A stretch of 64,000 nucleotides of DNA from Pelomonas cellulosilytica (GTDB lineage: Bacteria; Pseudomonadota; Gammaproteobacteria; Burkholderiales; Burkholderiaceae_C), in the NCBI RefSeq assembly GCF_021353265.1, contig NZ_JAJTWU010000004.1, positions 369,013 through 433,012 of the forward strand. Direction: 5' to 3'. Below the pieces are notes generated by a model. That model did no database searches and was not told the origin of the DNA. It saw only the letters and a list, made by a program, of their open reading frames with translations. Of the stretch, positions 17,873 to 26,823 are shown one piece after another; positions within the stretch are counted from its first letter, which is position 1, and each line of letters starts with the position of its first letter. The translations under genes and the position numbers were made by a program.

Positions 17873-18019
17873 ATGGCCAATACAGAGCAGCGCAGCAACA
17901 AGATGGCGAAGAAGCCGAAGAAGGACACCGGCCCGGGCAAAGCAGCAGGCAGCGACCGGCCGGTAGCGCCCATGACCGCGGTCATTCCGAAGGGCAAGGA
18001 AGCCAAGAAGAACAAGTAG
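17873..18019 (+). CDS. Small Lys-rich protein (48 aa)
   Basis: A 48-residue, very basic peptide: many Lys pairs (KMAKKPKKDTG near residue 10-20, ending PKGKEAKKNK) with a Pro/Ala/Gly middle. A GGAG sequence lies 7 nt before the ATG, and the gene follows the acetyltransferase by 40 bp on the same strand. The composition suggests nucleic-acid binding or disorder. I do not recognise a family; it could be spurious, but the ribosome binding site and even codon use favour a real gene. Confidence 0.5.
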   Translation: MANTEQRSNKMAKKPKKDTGPGKAAGSDRPVAPMTAVIPKGKEAKKNK

Positions 18020-18047
18020 CCCGCCGGGCTGTCGGGCTTGACCCCGG

Positions 18048-18650
18048 TCAGAGCCCGCCGATGAAATAGCGCTTCAGGCCGGCGAGCACCATCTCGACGG
18101 CGATGGCCGTCAGCACGAGGCCCATCAGCTTCTCGATGGCAGAGACGACCGAGTCCCCCAGCAGCTTGCGGATACGGTCGGCCAACACCAGCGTCAGCCC
18201 CGAGATCAGCATCGCGGCGCTGAGCGCACCGACCCATTCGGCGATGCGGTCCGGCTGGCGGGACGCCAGCAGCAGCACCGTCGCCATCGCCGAAGGCCCG
18301 GCCAGCAGCGGCACGGCCAGCGGGAAGATCAACGGCTCACGCCCGGGCTCCAGCCCGTAGGCCGACTCGCCGGAGCTGCCGAAGATCATGCGGATGGCGA
18401 TGATCATCAGGATCACCCCACCGGCCACCTCCAGCGACCGCTCCGAAAGGTGCATGACCTGCAGGAAGCTGTCGCCAAGGAACATGAACGCCAGCAGCAC
18501 GCTGAAGGCGATGCCCACCTCGCGCAAAGCGACGCGCGTGCGGCGCTCCGGCGGCACCGACCGCATGATGGGAATGAAGATGGGCAGGCTGCCGAGCGGG
18601 TCCAGCACCAGCAGCAACAGGATCAGGGCGGAGAGAAAACTGTGGTCCAT
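18048..18650 (-). CDS. MarC family integral membrane protein
   Basis: 200 residues with about six transmembrane helices, matching the MarC/YhgN family: LVLDPLGSLPIFIPIMRSVP near the N terminus, GGVILMIIAIRMIFG, and PLAVPLLAGPSAMATVLLLA. The family was first linked to multiple antibiotic resistance, but that link is not upheld and the function is unknown. It lies 24 bp downstream of the TonB-dependent receptor on the same strand's reading direction, so it may be co-transcribed. Confidence 0.88.
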   Translation of the reverse strand: MDHSFLSALILLLLVLDPLGSLPIFIPIMRSVPPERRTRVALREVGIAFSVLLAFMFLGDSFLQVMHLSERSLEVAGGVILMIIAIRMIFGSSGESAYGLEPGREPLIFPLAVPLLAGPSAMATVLLLASRQPDRIAEWVGALSAAMLISGLTLVLADRIRKLLGDSVVSAIEKLMGLVLTAIAVEMVLAGLKRYFIGGL

Positions 18651-18674
18651 CCGCCCTGATTGTCCGGGACGCGG

Positions 18675-21041
18675 TCAGAACCGGTAGTGCGCCCGCGCGT
18701 AGTAGGACGCCCCGTTCAGGCCGAACTGCACGCTCTCATAGAGGAAGCTGTTGTCGGTCTCGTTCGGGTCCTGCTTGGTGGGCTTGACGTTGAAGACGTT
18801 GTTGCCACCCACGCTGAACTTCAGCGCGGGCGTGACCTGCCACGACAGGCCCAGGTCCATCGAGGTCTTGGGCTTGTAGTACGCATTGGGCACCGGCGGG
18901 CCGTCGAACGTGCCCAGCGTCTGGCTGCCGAAGTGGATGACCTTGGCTTCGCCCGTCCAGGCGCCCTGGCTGTACTCGAAGCCCAGCGTCGCCTTGGCGC
19001 GCGGGCCGCCCTGCTCGATATAGAGCCGCTCCTTCTCGGACAGCAGCACATCGGTGAACTGCTGCAGTTTGGACGGCGCATTGACGGCCGTGACGCGCGT
19101 GCGGCTGACGTTCAGCGCGAGGAAGGTGTTCAGCTGCCCTGCACCGAGCTTGTTGCGGTACGCCGCCGTCAGGTCCAACCCGCGGGTGCGCGTGTTGACC
19201 GAGTTGACGAAAAAGGCCGTCTGCTCGACGCCCAGGCTGTTCAGCAGCGGCGCCAGCTCGGGATAGTTGTTGGCGTCGAAGCGGCCCGACAGCACGATGC
19301 GGTCGCGGATGTTGATCTGGTAGAGGTCCACCGTGAAGTCGAAGTCGCGCCCGGCCTTGAAGGTCGTGCCCAGCGAGAAGCTTTTGGACTTTTCCTGCTT
19401 CAGCGGCGGCACGCCAGCCGCATTCGTGATGGCGCTGCCGTTGGGCGCGAGCTGCACCGGCACCGGCCGGCCACCGATGAAGTCGGTGAACGTGGACGAG
19501 AAATACAGCTGCTGCAGGCTGGGCGCACGGAAACCCGTGCTTGCCGCACCGCGCAACAGCCATTCCGGCGTCAACTTGTAGCTGCCTGAGAGCTTGCCGG
19601 TGGTGCTGGAGCCGAAGTCGCTGTAGTGCTCGGCGCGCAACGCGGCGTCGATCGTCAACACCGGCGAGAGGCTCGCTTCCCAGTCGCCGTAGATCGCATA
19701 GCTGTTGCGCCGGCGGTTCGTCACGTCAGCGGGCTGGAAGCCGGGGAAGCCCTGGCTGCCCGCATTGCCGCCGAAATTCAGGCCATCGGCATCGATGTAG
19801 GAGCCGGGCTCGCCGGCAAAGATGTTGTAGCGCTCCGAACGGTACTCGGCGCCGAACGCGATGTTGCTGCCGCCCAGCAGCTCGGGAAAGAAGCGGCTCA
19901 CGTCGAAGTTGGTCGTCGCCTGCTTGAACTCGAAGCCGCCGGCGTCGAAATGGTCCGGGCTGATGCCCTTGCCGCCAGCCAGTAGGTCCTTGTTGGCAAT
20001 GGACGCGTTCAACGTGTTCGAAACGTCGTAGTGCAGCCGGTTGGAGCCGTAGGTCTGCGACAGATCGGTGTCCCAGCCGGCCACCTGCGAACGCCAGCCG
20101 ACGATCAGCGCCCGGTCCTCGATGGTGCCGTTGATGAAGGGCACGAAGCCGTCCGGGTACATCGCCGCCGAGTTGCGCAATGGGATGTCGCTGGAGTCCA
20201 CGCCGCCGCGGCCATAGGCGGCCGAGGACGCATCGCGGTTCTGCGCGCCGGCCGTCACGTAGAGCTTGTCGGTGCCGGTGATCGGGAACTCGCCGTTCAG
20301 GTACAGCGTCTTGTTCTTGACCTTCGTGTCGCCAATGATGCGGGGGAAGTCTTCCGGCCGCGCGCGGTTGGAGCGGCCGCGGTCTTGCCACTCGCCGGTG
20401 ACACCCAGCGTGCCGTCGCCGAGCTTGACGCCGCAGTAGGCCGTGGCGAGGTAGTTCTTGCCGTCACCGGCCGAGTACTGGCCGTAGCCGGCCACGGCCT
20501 CGCAGCCCGGCTTCTTCTTGAGCTGGATGTTGATGACGCCGGCAATCGCGTCGGAGCCGTACTGCGCTGCCGCGCCATCGCGAAGCACCTGCACGTTGTC
20601 GATGGCCAGCAACGGGATGGTGTTCAGGTCGGTGCCCGTGGCGCCTCGGTTGCGGGCGCCGAAGATGTTGACCAGCGCGACCGTGTGCATGCGCTTACCG
20701 TTGACGAGCACCAGTGTCTGGTCGGAGCCCAGGCCGCGCAGCGAGGCGGAGTCGATCAGGTCGGCGCCGTCCGCGCCGGTCTGCCGCGTGGAATTGAAGG
20801 ACGGGGACAGGTATTGCAGCGTCTGCGCCAGGTCGAACTGACCGCCGCCCTCGGCCGCCTTGTTCATCGAGTAGATGTCGACCGGCACCAGCGTGTCGGT
20901 GCTGGAGGCGGCCGGCAGCGTCCTGCGCGAGCCGACGACGCTGACGCGTTCGAGGCTGGTGGCCTCCTGGGCAAGCGCGGGTGAGGCAGCGACGAGACAG
21001 GCAACGGCCAGGGCAGTGGGTGACAGGCGGATGGCTTGCAT
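18675..21041 (-). CDS. TonB-dependent outer membrane receptor
   Basis: 788 residues from the ATG at 21041. A signal peptide (LAVACLVAASPALAQ) is followed by a plug domain (LERVSVVGSRR, LRGLGSDQTLVLVNGKRMHT, VQVLRDGAAAQYGSDAIAGV-INIQ, the classical plug motif) and a 22-strand-type barrel with the terminal aromatic residue in YYARAHYRF. It takes up an unknown ligand using TonB energy; the vertebrate-like siderophore or oligosaccharide question cannot be settled because no biosynthetic or transport partner is nearby. The start is chosen by the signal peptide. Confidence 0.92.
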   Translation of the reverse strand: MQAIRLSPTALAVACLVAASPALAQEATSLERVSVVGSRRTLPAASSTDTLVPVDIYSMNKAAEGGGQFDLAQTLQYLSPSFNSTRQTGADGADLIDSASLRGLGSDQTLVLVNGKRMHTVALVNIFGARNRGATGTDLNTIPLLAIDNVQVLRDGAAAQYGSDAIAGVINIQLKKKPGCEAVAGYGQYSAGDGKNYLATAYCGVKLGDGTLGVTGEWQDRGRSNRARPEDFPRIIGDTKVKNKTLYLNGEFPITGTDKLYVTAGAQNRDASSAAYGRGGVDSSDIPLRNSAAMYPDGFVPFINGTIEDRALIVGWRSQVAGWDTDLSQTYGSNRLHYDVSNTLNASIANKDLLAGGKGISPDHFDAGGFEFKQATTNFDVSRFFPELLGGSNIAFGAEYRSERYNIFAGEPGSYIDADGLNFGGNAGSQGFPGFQPADVTNRRRNSYAIYGDWEASLSPVLTIDAALRAEHYSDFGSSTTGKLSGSYKLTPEWLLRGAASTGFRAPSLQQLYFSSTFTDFIGGRPVPVQLAPNGSAITNAAGVPPLKQEKSKSFSLGTTFKAGRDFDFTVDLYQINIRDRIVLSGRFDANNYPELAPLLNSLGVEQTAFFVNSVNTRTRGLDLTAAYRNKLGAGQLNTFLALNVSRTRVTAVNAPSKLQQFTDVLLSEKERLYIEQGGPRAKATLGFEYSQGAWTGEAKVIHFGSQTLGTFDGPPVPNAYYKPKTSMDLGLSWQVTPALKFSVGGNNVFNVKPTKQDPNETDNSFLYESVQFGLNGASYYARAHYRF

Positions 21042-21356
21042 GGGAACTCTTGTGAAGTTTTGATGGCGGCGGAGTTTGCGCCGCGGCGTCGCGCCTGCGC
21101 AGACCCATGTTGTGGGCGGCAGACAGCTTGAAACCAACAGAGCGAACGAAGCCGCGGCACAACCCGAACCGCGAAAACCGTGCCTGGTCCTGGGCAGCGC
21201 ATCGTCGACCCGCGTAGTGGGGGCCGATTACCTTGCTACTCCCAAGCCGGCCCGTGACGGCGGTGCCTGCGGCTCAGCGTCGCAAGGATCGGCGTCCCCG
21301 CGGGGACCGACGAGAGTCGCCCGCGTGTAGCGGAGCGAGGCTGGGCGAGGGGGGGG
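21042..21356. other. 315-bp gap upstream of the TonB-dependent receptor
   Basis: No gene was found here. It holds the leader of the receptor gene and the region downstream of xerD. A perfect 14-bp palindrome GTCCCCGCGGGGAC lies at 21294-21307. No clear promoter, riboswitch or T-tailed terminator was recognised. Confidence 0.5.
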
Positions 21357-22232
21357 TCAGCCCCTGGGATGGTGCTGCGCGTGCAGCGCCTTCAGGCGCT
21401 CGCGCGCCACATGGGTGTAGATCTGCGTCGTGGACAGGTCGGCATGCCCCAGAAGGAGTTGCACCGCACGCAGGTCCGCACCATGGTTGAGCAGATGTGT
21501 CGCGAACGCGTGCCTCAGCGTGTGGGGCGACAGCGGCACCGTGATGCCGGCCGTCAGCGCATGCCGCTTGATCAGCGTCCAGAACATCTGCCGCGTCATG
21601 CCGGCACCGCGCGCGGTGACGAACAAGTCATCGCTGCTCTGGCCAGCCAGGATCTCAGGGCGGGCCTCGCGCAGGTAGCGGGTCATCCAGTCGCGCGCAT
21701 GCTCTCCGAAGGGCACGAGGCGGCTCTTGCTGCCCTTGCCGGTGACATGCAGCACGGCGTCCTTAAACGCGACGTGCGCGCTCTTCAGCGTCACCAGTTC
21801 GCTAACGCGCAGCCCGCTGGCATACATCAGCTCCAGCATCGCGCGGTCGCGCAGGCCGAGCGCCGTGTTGACGTCTGGCGCAGCCAGCAGCGCGCTCACC
21901 TGCGCCTCGCTGAGCAGCTTGGGCACGCGCAGCGGCTGGCGGGCGGCGGTCAGCTTGAGCGTCGGGTCCGCCGTGATGCGCCCCTCGCGCAGCGCCCAGC
22001 GGAAATAGCGCTTGAAGACCGACAGCCGCCGGTTCGCACTGGTCGCCTTGGCGGCGGGTCGGGCTACTGCGTACTCGAACAGCTGCGCCTCGGTGCACGC
22101 GTCCAGTGGCGTGGGCGCCAGCCACCGGGCCAGCGCCACCAGGTCGCGCCGGTAGGCCGCTTGCGTGTTGGCGCTCAGACCGTCTTCCAGCCAGAGCGCT
22201 TCGATGAAGGACTCGATCGCGGGGTCAGTCAA
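21357..22232 (-). CDS. xerD: Site-specific tyrosine recombinase XerD
   Basis: 291-residue recombinase that, with XerC, resolves chromosome dimers at dif. The N-terminal SAM-like domain (residues about 1-85) is followed by the catalytic domain with Arg in YASGLRVSELV, Lys in TGKGSKSRLVP, HTLRHAFATHLL (His/Arg), LGHADLSTTQIYTHV (His and the nucleophile Tyr). All catalytic residues are present. The ATG overlaps the stop of the upstream Bug receptor gene by 8 nt. Confidence 0.93.
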   Translation of the reverse strand: MTDPAIESFIEALWLEDGLSANTQAAYRRDLVALARWLAPTPLDACTEAQLFEYAVARPAAKATSANRRLSVFKRYFRWALREGRITADPTLKLTAARQPLRVPKLLSEAQVSALLAAPDVNTALGLRDRAMLELMYASGLRVSELVTLKSAHVAFKDAVLHVTGKGSKSRLVPFGEHARDWMTRYLREARPEILAGQSSDDLFVTARGAGMTRQMFWTLIKRHALTAGITVPLSPHTLRHAFATHLLNHGADLRAVQLLLGHADLSTTQIYTHVARERLKALHAQHHPRG

Positions 22233-23190
22233 GCTTCAACTTTTGCTGGGCCACGACCTTCTTGTAGACCTCGAACTCCGCGGCAATCTGCGCGGCGAAC
22301 TCCGCCGGCGTGTTGGCCAGGATCAGCGAGCCGGTGTCCTCGATGCGCTTTCTCACGTCGGGGATCTCGACAGCCTTCTTCATCGCGGCATGCACCTTGT
22401 CCACGACCTCCTTGGGCAGCCCCTTGGGGCCGTGAATGCCGTAGTAGGCCATCCGGTTGACGGGCTCCAGCCCCACCTCCTTGAAGGTCGGCACGTTGGG
22501 CAGCGCGGCGACGCGCTGCGGCGCGGCCACGACGATGGGAATGAGCCGGCCGTCCTTGATGAAGGCCAGCGCCGACGGCAGGTTGTCGAAGATCATCGGC
22601 ACCTGGCCGGCCACCGTGTCGTTGAGCGCCGGCCCCGCGCCGCGGTACGGGATGTGCAGCACGAACACGCCGGCGAGCGACTTGTACAGCTCCATCTGCA
22701 GGTGGCCGATGCCGCCGGTGCCGGACGTGGCGTAGCTGTGCTTGCCCGGGTTCTTCTTGAGCTCGGCCAGGAAGCCCTTGTAGTCCCTCGCCGGAAAGCT
22801 CGGGTGCACCGCGATGATGTTAGGCGTGGCCGCGACGTTGATGATCGGCGTGAAGTCGGTCAGCGGGTTGTAGGTGATCCTGGGGTTGATGGCGGGGTTG
22901 GCCGCCGTCGTCGACACCGTCGCCACGCCCAGCGTGTAGCCGTCCGGCACGGCGCGAACAATCTCGGTCGCGCCGACCGTGCCGCCACCCCCGGCCTTGT
23001 TGTCCACCACCATCGTCTGGCCCAGCAGCGTGGGCATGCGCTCCGAGATGATGCGGGCAATGATGTCGGTCGTACCGCCCGGGGCGAACGGCACGATGAG
23101 GCGAACGGGCTTGGCTGGGTAACCATCGGCCCGAGCGAGCGGGCTCAGCGTGGCCAGCGCGGCGGCCTGGAGGACGGAACGGCGTTGCAT
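22225..23190 (-). CDS. Bug-family (TctC) periplasmic binding protein
   Basis: 321-residue tripartite tricarboxylate transporter receptor. A signal sequence (QAAALATLSPLARA) is followed by PAKPVRLIVPFAPGGTTDII, VVDNKAGGGGTVGA and IPYRGAGPALNDTVAGQVPM, the ligand-loop signatures of Bug proteins, which bind carboxylates or related solutes in the periplasm. No TctA/TctB membrane subunits are nearby, the usual situation in Burkholderiales, where Bug genes are greatly expanded. A GAGGAGACC ribosome binding site precedes the start. Confidence 0.92.
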   Translation of the reverse strand: MQRRSVLQAAALATLSPLARADGYPAKPVRLIVPFAPGGTTDIIARIISERMPTLLGQTMVVDNKAGGGGTVGATEIVRAVPDGYTLGVATVSTTAANPAINPRITYNPLTDFTPIINVAATPNIIAVHPSFPARDYKGFLAELKKNPGKHSYATSGTGGIGHLQMELYKSLAGVFVLHIPYRGAGPALNDTVAGQVPMIFDNLPSALAFIKDGRLIPIVVAAPQRVAALPNVPTFKEVGLEPVNRMAYYGIHGPKGLPKEVVDKVHAAMKKAVEIPDVRKRIEDTGSLILANTPAEFAAQIAAEFEVYKKVVAQQKLKLD

Positions 23191-23224
23191 CGGGTCGGTC
23201 TCCTCTTGTTTGAGGAGCGCGATG

Positions 23225-23833
23225 CTAGCCCGGCTGGGCCGGCTGACCCAGCAGCCCGGCGCGCAGTTTCCCGTCGCTGTTGTGATCGCCGATGAAGACC
23301 TTCAGGAAGGCCGTGTAGAAGTCGTGGCCCTCGACCGGCTTGCCCCACACCTTGCCGTTGACGGTCAGCACCGTGCCGCCCTGGGCCGGCAGGTAGTCGA
23401 TGACCAGTACGTCCCCCTTCTTCACGCGACCGACCTCGGTGATGGCGGCGTTGAACTGCTTCAGGCGCTCCTCCAGCGCCGCCTTCTCGGCCTCCGTGGA
23501 ATTGCGGCTGACGCCCTTGTTGATCGCCTTGACGAATTCCTGCGTCGACACGTCCTTCACGAGGGGGATCGTGATGCGCAGCTCCACGCGCTTGGGGCCG
23601 GTCTGCGCGTAGACCGCCTCGGCCGTGCCGGCCTTCTGCGGCAGGTAGAGCGCAGCGACATAGGCCGAATACCGCATGACGAACACCTTGGCGCCGACGC
23701 CATTGAGCTGCAGCGTGCTGCCGCCCAGCGGCAACGTGTCGGCGAAGTCCTGGCCTTCGTAGCGCAAGGCAAAGGCAGGCGTGGCGAGGCCGGCGACGAC
23801 GGTCAGCAGCAAGGCACGGCGAAGCAAGGACAT
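23225..23833 (-). CDS. Exported chalcone-isomerase-like protein
   Basis: 202 residues from the ATG at 23833, which has GGAGCCTCCTGC before it. A signal peptide (LLLTVVAGLATPAFA) precedes a domain like the bacterial chalcone isomerase-like family (Chalcone_3): GSTLQLNGVGAKVFVMRYSA, VAALYLPQKAGTAE, PLVKDVSTQEFVKAINKGV, KGDVLVIDYLPAQGGTVLTV and a final FLKVFIGD. These bacterial proteins are probably fatty-acid or small-lipid binders rather than flavonoid enzymes. It lies between the NYN gene and the Bug gene on the same strand. Confidence 0.82.
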   Translation of the reverse strand: MSLLRRALLLTVVAGLATPAFALRYEGQDFADTLPLGGSTLQLNGVGAKVFVMRYSAYVAALYLPQKAGTAEAVYAQTGPKRVELRITIPLVKDVSTQEFVKAINKGVSRNSTEAEKAALEERLKQFNAAITEVGRVKKGDVLVIDYLPAQGGTVLTVNGKVWGKPVEGHDFYTAFLKVFIGDHNSDGKLRAGLLGQPAQPG

Positions 23834-23907
23834 GCAGGAGGCTCCAACAACGAGGCTGTCACGATAGCGCAGCAGGCCCTCCGGCCGTTGACTGCCATTG
23901 CAGGACA

Positions 23908-25221
23908 TCAGCGGGTCAGCGAGTCAGCGGCGCCCACCCATTGCGCGATCTGTTCGGCCTCGCCTGCCGTGAGCAGCTTCTGTTCGCGCTCGCACAGGAA
24001 CAGCATCTGATGCAGCAGCCGCTGCGTCAGCGTGAGCGTGTCATCGCGGCCCTGACCAAAGACGTGACCATTCAACTGCATGCCGCGCACGATGAAAGTC
24101 ACGTCGCGGCGCCGCACGCGCAGGCCCAGGTCGTCCAGGCAGCGGTCGCTGACGCGCTGGGTGGTCGTCGCCAGGTCAAACGGCGCATTGGCCAGTTCCT
24201 CGGCCAGCGTCGAAATGACTTGCCGCAGGTGGCGGGGTGCCAGCATCGGCGCACCGGTCAGCGTGCAGACCTCGCGGATCAGCGCGAAGCTGCCGTCCGG
24301 CCCGGCCCACGGTGAGTCGGCTTCCTGCTCCGGCATCACCTCGCCCAGGTCGTGCCGGGTGGCATCGGCCAGGCGTCCGCCGGAGCCGCTCAGCCACACC
24401 ACGCGCGACAGGCCCAGCGAACGGAAGAACCCCTTGAAGCTGCCGCAGCCGTTCCAGTTCTCCACGACGGCGGGATGCTCCAGCCTCAGCTGTGCCGCCA
24501 GCCTGCCGGCGCTGACGGGCTCCGGCGACGCCTCCAGCGTGGTCCAGATGCGCGAGGCGATGTCCGCCAGCTCGGCCGGTGTGGCCGGCCGCGGCACCAC
24601 GCCGGCCGAGACAGGCACCATGGCAGCTGCAGCCACCACGGCGCTCGGCAACGAGGGTTCCGCAGCGGGCGCCTCGACAGGTTCGAGTTCCGCGGAGGGC
24701 TGCCCCAGGCCCAGCGCCTCCCGCAGGAACAAACGCTCGTCGATCATCAGGTCGGCCGACGCTTGGTAGGCCGCCGACGGAAAGCCTATGGCCAGCACCG
24801 TGGTGCGGCGGTCGTAGCGCCGCAGCTTGCGCAACACGGGCGTGAAGTCAGCGTCTGCCGAGAAGACGATGAACTCGTCGTAGTGCGTTTCATGCTGCAG
24901 CAGCTCGACGATATCGAGCACCATGTGGATGTCGGTGCTCGTCTTGCCCTGCTGCGTCACGGGCGGGCAGTCGACGATCTCGAAGCCCGCGCGCAGGAAG
25001 GCGTGGCGGTAGTTCTGGTACCAATTGGGGTTGAGATAGCAGCGCCGCACCAGCAAACGCCGACGTGCGCCAGGCTCGTGCGGTTCGGGCAACGCCAGCG
25101 ACGCGATCAACCAGTTCAGCCACTCGGTCGGCTGGCGGGCAAAGCGCTCGGCCGCCTCGGGCTGCAACTGGCGCAGCTGAGAGAACACATTGTCGAAGTC
25201 AACGAAGAGGGCGCTCTTCAT
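23908..25221 (-). CDS. NYN-domain protein with LOTUS-like C-terminal region
   Basis: 437 residues. The N-terminal 165 residues form a NYN (PIN-like) nuclease domain of the LabA/DUF88 type: MKSALFVDFDNVF has D8 and D10, STDIHMVLDIVELLQ and VFSADADFTPVLRKL supply further acidic residues, so the metal site looks intact. A Pro/Ala-rich linker (about 170-215) leads to winged-helix-like segments (ELADIASRIWTTLEASPEPV, NWNGCGSFKGFFRSLGLSRV) that look like OST-HTH/LOTUS RNA-binding domains. It probably cleaves or processes RNA. It lies 51 bp after queG on the same strand. Confidence 0.75.
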   Translation of the reverse strand: MKSALFVDFDNVFSQLRQLQPEAAERFARQPTEWLNWLIASLALPEPHEPGARRRLLVRRCYLNPNWYQNYRHAFLRAGFEIVDCPPVTQQGKTSTDIHMVLDIVELLQHETHYDEFIVFSADADFTPVLRKLRRYDRRTTVLAIGFPSAAYQASADLMIDERLFLREALGLGQPSAELEPVEAPAAEPSLPSAVVAAAAMVPVSAGVVPRPATPAELADIASRIWTTLEASPEPVSAGRLAAQLRLEHPAVVENWNGCGSFKGFFRSLGLSRVVWLSGSGGRLADATRHDLGEVMPEQEADSPWAGPDGSFALIREVCTLTGAPMLAPRHLRQVISTLAEELANAPFDLATTTQRVSDRCLDDLGLRVRRRDVTFIVRGMQLNGHVFGQGRDDTLTLTQRLLHQMLFLCEREQKLLTAGEAEQIAQWVGAADSLTR

Positions 25222-25272
25222 GGGCGGGTCGCGTTCCGGTCGAAAGGGGTGGGCAGCGTACTCGAGCGACGA

Positions 25273-26352
25273 TCAGGCCAGCGCCCAGTCGATGTGCTCG
25301 CGCACGAGGTCATCGGCGCCCTGCCCCGCCTGCGCCAGCGCGGCCCGAAGACCGGCGTCGTCCCGCACACGCAGCGCATTGCCGGCCGCGACGGCCAGGT
25401 TGCGTCGCCAGCGCGCGAAACCGATGCGACGGATCGCCGAGCCCTCGGTGCGCCGCAGGAACTCCGCCTCGTCCCAGCGCAGCAGCTCGGCGATCGACGT
25501 GCCTGCGAGGCCCTGGCGCGGGTCGAAATCGGCCAGCACGGCGGGTTGCGCGAACTTGTTCCACGGGCAGGCCAGCTGGCAGTCATCGCAGCCGTAGACG
25601 CGGTTGCCGATCAGTGGTCGCAGCTCGACCGGGATGGGCCCGTCATGCTCGATGGTCACGTAGGAGATGCAACGCCGCGCATCGACGCGGTAAGGCGCCG
25701 TGATGGCGGCCGTGGGGCACACGTCGATGCAGGCGCGGCATTCGCCACAGTGCGCGGTCACCGGCTCGGTCAGCGGCAGCGCGAGGTCGATGAAGATCTC
25801 ACCTAGAAAAAACATCGAGCCCGCCTCGCGGTGCAACGTCAACGTGTGCTTGCCGCGCCAGCCCAGCCCCGAGCGCGACGCCAGTTCCACTTCCAGCACG
25901 GGGGCGGAATCGGTGAACACGCGGAAGCCCAGCGGGCCCACCTCGGCGGCGAGCCGCTCGGCCAGCTTCTGCAGCCGGTTGCGCAACACCTTGTGATAGT
26001 CCCGACCACGCGCGTAGATCGAGACCTGCGCCTGCGACGGCGTGGCCAGCCCGGCCCACTCGACGGCTTGCCAGCCAGGCTCGGTGCTGCGCGGCAGGTA
26101 GTCCATGCGCGCCGTGATAACGCGCAGCGTGCCCGGCACCAGCTCGGCCGGCCGCGCGCGCTTCAACCCATGTGCGGCCATGTAATGCATGCCGCCGTGG
26201 TGGCCCGCGTCCAGCCAGGCCTGCAGCCCGGGCTCCGCGCTGCGCAGATCCACATCGGCTACGGCGATCTGTGAGAATCCCAGCTCACGAGCCCAGCCCC
26301 GCAAGCGCTTGAGCAGCGCGGGCGCATCGACAGTGGACCGGACCTCTTGCAT
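25273..26352 (-). CDS. queG: Epoxyqueuosine reductase
   Basis: 359-residue cobalamin- and iron-sulfur-dependent enzyme that reduces epoxyqueuosine to queuosine in tRNA anticodons. Two ferredoxin-type [4Fe-4S] motifs are visible: HCGECRACIDVCPTAAI and YGCDDCQLACPWN; the N-terminal half has GLGWRGKHTLTLHREAGSMF and the EIFIDLALPL segment. Its start at 26352 lies back to back with the divergent tsaE gene, and the two coding regions may even overlap by a few bases. Confidence 0.95.
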   Translation of the reverse strand: MQEVRSTVDAPALLKRLRGWARELGFSQIAVADVDLRSAEPGLQAWLDAGHHGGMHYMAAHGLKRARPAELVPGTLRVITARMDYLPRSTEPGWQAVEWAGLATPSQAQVSIYARGRDYHKVLRNRLQKLAERLAAEVGPLGFRVFTDSAPVLEVELASRSGLGWRGKHTLTLHREAGSMFFLGEIFIDLALPLTEPVTAHCGECRACIDVCPTAAITAPYRVDARRCISYVTIEHDGPIPVELRPLIGNRVYGCDDCQLACPWNKFAQPAVLADFDPRQGLAGTSIAELLRWDEAEFLRRTEGSAIRRIGFARWRRNLAVAAGNALRVRDDAGLRAALAQAGQGADDLVREHIDWALA

Positions 26353-26823
26353 TTGCCTGCGATTTTAGAAACCGAAGCGCGATGGCCCGACGAGGCCGCA
26401 GCCCAAGCGACCGCCGAACGTCTCGCGGCGGCATTGCTCCCCTCCCCCGACGCGCTGATCGAGCTGCACGGCCCGCTGGGTGCCGGCAAGACGACGTTCA
26501 CGCGGCTGCTGCTGCGCGCGCTCGGCGTGCAAGGCCGCATCAAGAGCCCCAGCTACGCGGTCATGGAAAGCTACGAACTGCCGGGCGGCGCAGGCACGGC
26601 CAGCCACTTCGACTTCTACCGCTTCGGCGACCCGCGCGAGTGGGAGGACGCCGGCTTTCGCGATGTGTTCGCCGCGCCGGGCCTCAAGCTCTGCGAGTGG
26701 CCCGAGAAAGCCGCGGGCCAGTTGCCGCCGGCCGACCTGCAGCTCTTCATCGACCTGCTGCCGGACGACTCGCGGCGCGTGCGCGCCGTGGGCAAGGCCC
26801 GGCTCGTGGAGGCGCTGAAGTGA
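26347..26823 (+). CDS. tsaE: tRNA threonylcarbamoyladenosine biosynthesis ATPase TsaE
   Basis: 158-residue P-loop protein needed for t6A37 formation with TsaB/D. The Walker A is GPLGAGKTTFTRLLLRALG (about residues 43-61), followed by IKSPSYAVMESYEL and the HFDFYRFGDPREWEDAGF switch-like motif and a final CEWPEKA. No ATG is available: candidate starts are TTG 26347 or TTG 26353, so the 5' end is uncertain. The gene overlaps amiC by 4 nt, and the pair is translationally coupled. Confidence 0.9.
   Translation: MHLPAILETEARWPDEAAAQATAERLAAALLPSPDALIELHGPLGAGKTTFTRLLLRALGVQGRIKSPSYAVMESYELPGGAGTASHFDFYRFGDPREWEDAGFRDVFAAPGLKLCEWPEKAAGQLPPADLQLFIDLLPDDSRRVRAVGKARLVEALK

Noticed and set aside
18018-18030. 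AGCCCG-C-CGGGCT inverted repeat between the small Lys-rich gene and marC
   Set aside because: The loop is too small and there is no T tract on either side; termination is not supported.
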